Positions 56,715 to 64,000 of a stretch of 64,000 nt of DNA are shown in pieces. How positions within the stretch are numbered: the first letter of the stretch is position 1; every line of letters starts with the position of its first letter. The translations under genes and the position numbers were made by a program. Under the pieces are notes generated by a model. It saw only the letters and a list, made by a program, of their open reading frames with translations, had not been told where the DNA came from and did no database searches. The stretch comes from Halorubrum trapanicum (GTDB taxonomy: Archaea > Halobacteriota > Halobacteria > Halobacteriales > Haloferacaceae), in contig NZ_JAGGKE010000011.1 of assembly GCF_017873555.1 (NCBI RefSeq), forward strand, positions 50,281 through 114,280, given 5' to 3'.

Positions 56715-56804
56715 ATGACCGCCGCAGATACACCCATGACAGTCGAGGAGGCTAACACGACCGTCGCGGGGCGACGCGTGACCGCCGAGGAGGGGAACGC
56801 ATGA
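56715..56804 (+). CDS. 29-codon open frame between E1beta and E2 genes
   Basis: ATG 56715 opens a frame of 29 residues (MTAADTPMTVEEANTTVAGR, then RVTAEEGNA) that ends in TGA overlapping the E2 start (ATGA at 56801). It starts one base after the E1beta stop. The tight packing on both sides is like that of true operon genes here. The peptide has no known family; it may be a small protein or only a translational coupler. Confidence 0.35.
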   Translation: MTAADTPMTVEEANTTVAGRRVTAEEGNA

Positions 56805-58474
56805 CAGTCAAGGAGTTCAAGCTGCCGGACGTGGGCGAGGGCGTCGCGGAGGGCGAACTGGTCTCGTGGCTGGTCGCGCCCGGCGACCGCGTCGAGGAGG
56901 ACCAGCCCGTCGCCGAGGTCGAGACCGACAAGGCGCTCGTCGAGGTGCCGTCGAGCTACGACGGCGTCGTCGAGGAGCTGTTCGTCGAGGAGGGGGAGAT
57001 GGTCCCCGTCGGCGACGTGATCATCTCGTTCCGCGTGGACGAGGAGGGGGGCGGCGAGGAGACGCCGGGCGACGACGCGGCCGGCGACGACGCGGAGACC
57101 GAGGCCGAACCGGAAGTCGACTCGGCTCCGGCCGACGAGCCGGAGCCGGAACCGGACGCGGCCGCCGGCGGGCCGGGCGACGCCGAACCCGGCGAACTCG
57201 ACACGCCCTCCGGGCGCACCTTCGCGCCGCCGTCGGCCCGCCGGCTCGCCCGCGAACTCGGCGTCGACGTCGCGTCCGTCGACGGGAGCGGTCCCGGCGG
57301 TCGCGTCACCGAGGCCGACGTGCGAGCGCACGCCGAGGGCGACGCCGGATCCGCCGAGGCGGACGGTCCGGACGACGGTCCCGAACCGCGACCCTCCCCG
57401 ACGCCGACCGACGCCGGATCGGCGGGGCGGAAGTCCGCGGTCAGCAAGCGCGGCGACGACGGCTCCGCCGACGCCTCGGCGACGACTTCTGCCGGGGGTC
57501 CCGAGCCGGCGGGCCGCGACACGACGCTCGCGACGCCCGCGACGCGGAAGGTCGCGCGCGACCGCGGCGTCGACCTCGACGACGTGCCGACCGACGAGAC
57601 CCGCGACGGCGAGGCGTTCGTCACGGCCGACCACGTCCGGGCGTACGCGGACGCGCTGGAGTCGGCCGCGGAGTCGACGCCCGAACCGGGAGCGGCCGAA
57701 GTCGACGAGGGCGCGGAACCGACCGCGACGGACGTTGCTTCCGCAGGTTCTACCACGCCCGTGTCCGGCGACGAGACCGTCCCCTACCGCGGCGTCAGGC
57801 GGACCATCGGGAAGCAGATGGAGCGGTCGAAGTTCACGGCGCCGCACGTCACCCACCACGACACCGCCGAGGTCGACGCGCTCGTGGAGGCGCGCGCGGA
57901 GCTGAAGCCGAAGGCGGAAGCGGCGGAGGTGAAGCTCACCTACATGCCGTTCGTGATGAAGGCCATCGTCGCCGGCCTGAAGGAACACCCGTACCTCAAC
58001 AGCGAGCTCCGCGAGGACGACGAGGAGATAGTCTTGAAAGGCGAGTACAACCTCGGGATCGCGGTCGCGACGGACGCCGGACTCATGGTCCCGGTCGTCG
58101 AGGACGTCGACGAGAAGGGGCTCTTCGAGCTGGCCGCGGAGGTGAACGACCTCGCTTCCCGCGCCCGCGAGCGCAAGCTCAAGCCCGCGGAGATGAAGGG
58201 CGGCACGTTCACCATCACCAACTTCGGCGCCATCGGTGGCGAGTACGCCACGCCGATCATCAACTACCCCGAGACCGCGATCTTAGGGTTGGGCGCCATC
58301 GAGGAGCGCCCGGTCGTGCGCGAGCGCGACGGGGAACGCGAGGTCGTCCCGGCGCCGACGCTCCCGCTCTCCTTGTCGATCGACCACCGGGTCGTCGACG
58401 GCGCGGTCGCGGCCGAGTTCGCGAACACCGTCATGGAACGCTTAGAAAACCCCCTGCTGCTACTCAACGAATAA
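56801..58474 (+). CDS. pdhC: dihydrolipoamide acyltransferase (E2) of the 2-oxoacid dehydrogenase complex
   Basis: A 557-residue modular E2. A lipoyl domain occupies residues 1-78 with lipoyl Lys44 (VETDKALVEVPS). Long Ala/Pro/Asp/Gly linkers separate it from a first peripheral-subunit-binding domain at about 140-177 (FAPPSARRLARELGVDV..GRVTEADV) and a second at about 243-282 (LATPATRKVARDRGVDLDDV..FVTADHV). The catalytic chloramphenicol-acetyltransferase-like core follows from about 330 to the end, with SLSIDHRVVDGA (catalytic His near 529). Two binding domains are unusual, since most E2 proteins have one. The stop codon shares a base with the E3 start. Confidence 0.92.
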   Translation: MTVKEFKLPDVGEGVAEGELVSWLVAPGDRVEEDQPVAEVETDKALVEVPSSYDGVVEELFVEEGEMVPVGDVIISFRVDEEGGGEETPGDDAAGDDAETEAEPEVDSAPADEPEPEPDAAAGGPGDAEPGELDTPSGRTFAPPSARRLARELGVDVASVDGSGPGGRVTEADVRAHAEGDAGSAEADGPDDGPEPRPSPTPTDAGSAGRKSAVSKRGDDGSADASATTSAGGPEPAGRDTTLATPATRKVARDRGVDLDDVPTDETRDGEAFVTADHVRAYADALESAAESTPEPGAAEVDEGAEPTATDVASAGSTTPVSGDETVPYRGVRRTIGKQMERSKFTAPHVTHHDTAEVDALVEARAELKPKAEAAEVKLTYMPFVMKAIVAGLKEHPYLNSELREDDEEIVLKGEYNLGIAVATDAGLMVPVVEDVDEKGLFELAAEVNDLASRARERKLKPAEMKGGTFTITNFGAIGGEYATPIINYPETAILGLGAIEERPVVRERDGEREVVPAPTLPLSLSIDHRVVDGAVAAEFANTVMERLENPLLLLNE

Positions 58475-59901
58475 TGGTCGTCGGAGACGTCACCACGGGA
58501 ACGGAGGTACTGGTCATCGGGGCGGGACCGGGCGGCTACGTCGCCGCCATCCGCGCCGCACAGGAGGGACTCGACACGACGCTGGTCGAGAAGGACGCCT
58601 ACGGGGGCGCCTGTCTCAACCGCGGCTGCATCCCCTCGAAGGCGCTGATCACCGGCAGCGGACTCGCCCACGAGGCCGGCAACGCGGAGTTCATGGGCGT
58701 CCACGCGGACCCCGCCGTCGACATGGGGAGGATGGTCGAGTGGAAGGACGGCGTCGTCGACCGGCTGACGAGCGGCGTCGAGAAGCTCTGTAAGGCCAAC
58801 GGCGTGAACCTCGTTCCGGGGACCGCCTCGTTCGTCGGCGAGAACACCGTCCGCGTCGCGCACGGCGGCGACGGGCAGGGGTCCGAGACGCTGTCGTTCG
58901 AACACGCGATCGTCGCGACCGGCTCGCGGCCGATCCAGATCCCCGGCTTCGAGTTTAGCGAGGACCACGTCTGGAGCTCCGCCGACGCGCTCGACGCCGA
59001 CACCGTCCCGGACCGGCTCGGGATCGTCGGCGGCGGCTACATCGGGATGGAGCTGGCGACGACGTACGCCAAGCTCGGCGCCGACGTGACCGTCGTCGAG
59101 ATGCTCGCCGACATCCTCGACCCCTACGAGGACGACGTGAAGCGGATCGTCCGCAACCGCGCCGAGGAGCTGGGCGTCGAGTTCCACTTCGGCGAGGGCG
59201 CGAGCGAGTGGTCGGAGGCGCCCGACGGCGGCTACCTCCTCCACACCGAGACGGAGGAGGGGGAGGAGTCGTCGTACGGCGTCGACAAGATCTTCGTCGC
59301 GGTCGGCCGCCAGCCGGTCACCGACGGTCTCGACCTGGGGAACGCCGGGATCGAGACGGACGAGAGAGGGTTCATCGACACCGACGACCGCACTCGTACG
59401 GGAGTCGAGCACATCCACGCCGTCGGCGACGTCGCCGGCGACCCGATGCTCGCGCACGCCGCCTCGAAGGAGGGGATCGTCGCCGCCGAGGTTATCGCGG
59501 GCGAGCCGGCCGCGATGGACCAGCAGGCGATCCCCGCGGCCGTCTTCACCGACCCCGAGATCGGCACGGTGGGGATGACCGAGAGCGAGGCCGAAGACGC
59601 CGGCTTCGACCCCGCGGTCGGCGAGATGCCGTTCAACGCCTCCGGGCGGGCGATGACGACCGGCCACACCGAGGGGTTCGTCCGGATCGTCGCCGACGAC
59701 GAGACCGGCTTCGTGCTCGGCGCGCAGATCGTCGGGCCGGAGGCCTCGGAGCTGATCGCCGAGGTCGCGCTCGCGATCGAGATGGGCGCGACGCTCGAAG
59801 ACGTGGCGGCGACCGTCCACACCCACCCGACGCTCGCGGAGGCCGTGATGGAGGCCGCCGAGAACGCGCGCGGGCAGGCGATCCACACGCTGAACCGCTG
59901 A
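58474..59901 (+). CDS. lpdA: dihydrolipoyl dehydrogenase (E3)
   Basis: A 475-residue FAD flavoprotein with VLVIGAGPGGYVAAIRAAQ (FAD), the redox disulfide in GGACLNRGCIPSKAL, and the NAD fold LGIVGGGYIGMELATTYAKLG. TGVEHIHAVGDVAGDPMLAHAASKEG and the C-terminal catalytic His-Glu in VHTHPTLAEAVMEAA complete the set. It reoxidises E2 lipoamide and passes electrons to NAD. The ATG at 58474 overlaps the E2 stop by one base; the much longer frame upstream is a shadow of E2. Confidence 0.95.
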   Translation: MVVGDVTTGTEVLVIGAGPGGYVAAIRAAQEGLDTTLVEKDAYGGACLNRGCIPSKALITGSGLAHEAGNAEFMGVHADPAVDMGRMVEWKDGVVDRLTSGVEKLCKANGVNLVPGTASFVGENTVRVAHGGDGQGSETLSFEHAIVATGSRPIQIPGFEFSEDHVWSSADALDADTVPDRLGIVGGGYIGMELATTYAKLGADVTVVEMLADILDPYEDDVKRIVRNRAEELGVEFHFGEGASEWSEAPDGGYLLHTETEEGEESSYGVDKIFVAVGRQPVTDGLDLGNAGIETDERGFIDTDDRTRTGVEHIHAVGDVAGDPMLAHAASKEGIVAAEVIAGEPAAMDQQAIPAAVFTDPEIGTVGMTESEAEDAGFDPAVGEMPFNASGRAMTTGHTEGFVRIVADDETGFVLGAQIVGPEASELIAEVALAIEMGATLEDVAATVHTHPTLAEAVMEAAENARGQAIHTLNR

Positions 59902-62365
<2,464 letters not shown>

Positions 62366-62719
62366 CGCGGTCGCCGCCGCGGTCCGGTTTTCTTTTTCGA
62401 ACCGTCTCGGATCCGCCTCTCGTTGTCCGGTAGCTCGTCGTTCGGGAGTTCGCCGCCGAATTGCGTCATCGACGGAAGCCTCGCGGTTCGCGATGCGCCC
62501 CCGGCCCGTCGGTGAGCTGCGACCAGTATGGAAGTTGAGACTACAGTGGGTTTAGCGGGCCTGTGATGCGTGAATTTGACCGATTCGGTCAACGGAAACT
62601 GCTCCAGATCAGTCTCCAAGCGGCCATTCTTGTCAAACCCCCAATCGTATGGGCAGATTTTTCAGACGTCCAATAGTGTAGCCACTCAGACCGCGGGCTA
62701 ACCCAGACTGAGTGTCTCG
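62366..62719. other. gap of 354 bases between katG and the IS remnant; low GC from 62530
   Basis: The first part has two short Arg-rich shadows only. From about 62530 the base composition drops, marking foreign DNA. A hairpin (CACTCAG..CTGAGTG, about 62685-62713) lies just downstream of the transposase stop codon. Confidence 0.45.
62566..62676 (+). pseudogene. 36-codon gene fragment
   Basis: ATG 62566 opens a short frame (MREFDRFGQRKLLQISLQ; then AAILVKPPIVWADFSDVQ) with a composition unlike the GC-rich shadows around it. It has no family that I can name. It may be the remnant of a gene interrupted by the adjacent IS, or part of the IS. Confidence 0.3.
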
Positions 62720-63811
62720 CTAACCGATTCCAGTCTCCTTCTTCAGCAGCGTCAGTGTGTGATCTGCCGTCACCATCGGCGAGTGCTCGTACTTACCAGT
62801 CAACGCGACCTGAACGAGCAAGTCGACGGATCGCCAGATCGAGTACAGCAGACACGCAAACGCGAAGTAGAAGAATCTAAGCCCGAAATTCTTCGACGTG
62901 GTAGCAGCCATGAAGCGTTTGATCGACTTGTATCCACTCTCGATTTCCCAACGGTAGCCGTACTCCGTGAGGTGTCCACTCCCCCGATTCGTCATGAACA
63001 CCGAGTACTGCCGGTGATCGTCATGCTCGGAGTCCTCTTTCTGACGGTAGATCAGCGTCGTCTCGTGCCATTCGTTCTTCCCGAGATGGAGCTTCCGGTC
63101 GGTTTCGTATCAGTCCTGACCCCGTTGGAGCAACCGCTTGGCCTGGGCTTTTTCGCTGGTCTGTATCCGCTTGGGAACGACGTAGGAAAGCCCGCGCTGG
63201 CTGATCATCTCCAAGATGTGCTGACTGTCGAACTCTCGGTCCATCAGCACGTTATCGACGTAAACGAGGTCCTGGGCAGAGTCGAGCAGGTCCTCGACGA
63301 TCTCTATCCGTGACTCGCCTTTCCGTACTGGGCGGTCATCAAGGACGAGTGGAACAGCGTTGCCGACCAGCTGGACTGTCGCCCACTGGTGGGCGTATTC
63401 GTCGTTCTTCTCTTTCGTTCCAATTATCTCGTCTTCGTGTCCGGTGCGGTCGCCTGTGAAGGGGTCGGCTTCGGTGATGTCAATGGCGACGATTCCGGCT
63501 CGATAGAACTCCTTCGTCTCTGCGAGTTCATTGATCAGCTGTCGGACCGCCTGTCGGTACATCTCGCGAATCTGCTGGATAGAGAGATCTCGAATGCGGT
63601 GGGCGTGTCCGAGTGGTGTTCGATCCCGCGAGGACTCATGAATGAAACTGCGGGCTCCTTCGTTCGCAGCCAGCCGCTCGCGCAATCCGAGATACGTCTG
63701 GAGGTCCCAGTAGGCGTTCTCGTGTATCTCACAGCCGTCCCCACGGTCCAGCGAAAACGCCGGGAACACGATATGGCTGACGTGGTCGGTGACCTTCTCT
63801 GCCTGCTCCAA
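62720..63811 (-). pseudogene. IS transposase (IS4-like DDE type) with one internal stop codon
   Basis: The minus-strand frame encodes a DDE transposase. The first part (LEQAEKVTDHVSHIVFPAFS..IVAIDITEADPFTG; DLVYVDNVLMDREFD) carries the acidic residues of the catalytic core. The second part (TEYGYRWEIESGYKSIKRFM) carries the catalytic YR-x-E region. The two parts are in the same frame, separated only by TGA at 63110-63112 (RGQD-stop-YETDRKLH). A single C-to-T change from CGA, or G-to-A from TGG, explains it. No good start codon is found; the open frame runs back to about 63890, so the 5' end is also disturbed. Confidence 0.75.
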
Positions 63812-63935
63812 CGTGGTTTGATCGGCTGGTTCTAACTCACCAGACTCGTCATCGTGGTGCCGAGGATTTCGTTCCGGTTCACGTGGAATTCCGACACCTG
63901 CATTTTCAGTACATCACAAAGCCGGTTAGTTGAGA

Positions 63936-63978
63936 CGTCTGCTTGCTGAAGGTGTGTCTAATACCAAGCAAGCAGACG
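63936..63978. repeat. 12-bp inverted repeat around the ISH3-type transposase start
   Basis: CGTCTGCTTGCT (63936-63947) and AGCAAGCAGACG (63967-63978) are perfect inverses with a 19-base loop that contains the GTG start codon at 63954. In RNA this would hide the initiation region. Confidence 0.7.
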
Positions 63979-64000
63979 GTGAAATCCACGAGGACCAGCT
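63954..64000 (+). CDS. ISH3-family transposase, 5' end only
   Basis: From GTG 63954 the frame reads M-S-N-T-K-Q-A-D-G-E-I-H-E-D-Q to the window edge. This matches the N-terminus I know for haloarchaeal ISH3-type transposases (MSxTKQADGEIHEDQL). Only 15 codons are visible. It is divergent from the broken transposase, so two insertion sequences abut or overlap here. Confidence 0.6.
   Translation, partial: MSNTKQADGEIHEDQ

Overview
The window comes from a haloarchaeal chromosome. The evidence is a very high GC content, strongly acidic proteins, the split RNA polymerase genes (H, B'', B', A', A''), the histone doublet, archaeal SepF, three-OB-fold RPA, sensory rhodopsin with its transducer, and mostly leaderless starts about 25-30 bases after a TATA box. 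Gene content and order, including the azf and histone/deacetylase neighbourhood, suggest Halorubrum or a close relative. The genus is an inference.

Layout. 1-4.5 kb: the 3' part of an unusual solute-binding protein coupled to a PAP2 phosphatase, a DsbA/FrnE-like protein, thiD, and a RidA-like gene of lower GC. 4.7-8 kb: ZIP transporter, soluble chemotaxis transducer, STAS/SpoIIAA-like protein, and a membrane protein with a zinc-ribbon-like tail. 8.1-13.5 kb: mutS, sepF, azf and a DUF309 gene. 14-15.9 kb: cation/proton antiporter fused to TrkA domains. 15.9-16.9 kb: a gene-free, repeat-rich kilobase ending in tRNA-Arg(GCG). 17.1-20.2 kb: RPA2-type ssDNA-binding protein, histone doublet and histone deacetylase. 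20.2-20.5 kb: two identical tRNA-Asp genes. 20.8-30.3 kb: the RNA polymerase operon with nusA, rpsL and rpsG. 30.5-38.5 kb: aconitase, dUTPase-like protein, flavin monooxygenase, CBS protein, a nuclease-like haloarchaeal protein, NUDIX hydrolase and nadE. 38.8-39.6 kb: a winged-helix antitoxin-like gene followed by a broken PemK/MazF-like toxin gene. 39.6-51.5 kb: TrpD2-like protein, siroheme decarboxylase-like Lrp protein, the htrII-sopII phototaxis operon, aldo/keto reductase, creatininase family protein, ABC exporter and RNase Z. 52.2-54.3 kb: rpa3-rpap3 and a ribbon-helix-helix protein. 54.6-59.9 kb: a complete 2-oxoacid dehydrogenase operon (E1alpha, E1beta, E2, E3). 60.2-62.4 kb: katG. 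62.6-64 kb: IS remnants, namely a transposase gene with one internal stop and the first codons of an ISH3-type transposase at the right edge.

The least explained material is non-coding. A dispersed repeat family occurs three times (16.1, 38.6 and 51.7 kb). Each copy lies just behind a TATA-like box and starts with a shared CCCCAGCC core. The copies differ by gain or loss of a hairpin module, which looks like a family of structured RNAs or a small non-autonomous element. Both tRNA loci carry an extra 23-24 bp copy of the tRNA 3' end next to a long hairpin, a pattern that resembles attachment-site scars. A further strongly folded, promoter-preceded stretch lies near 33.3-33.4 kb, and a 19-bp stem sits in front of the rpsL promoter.
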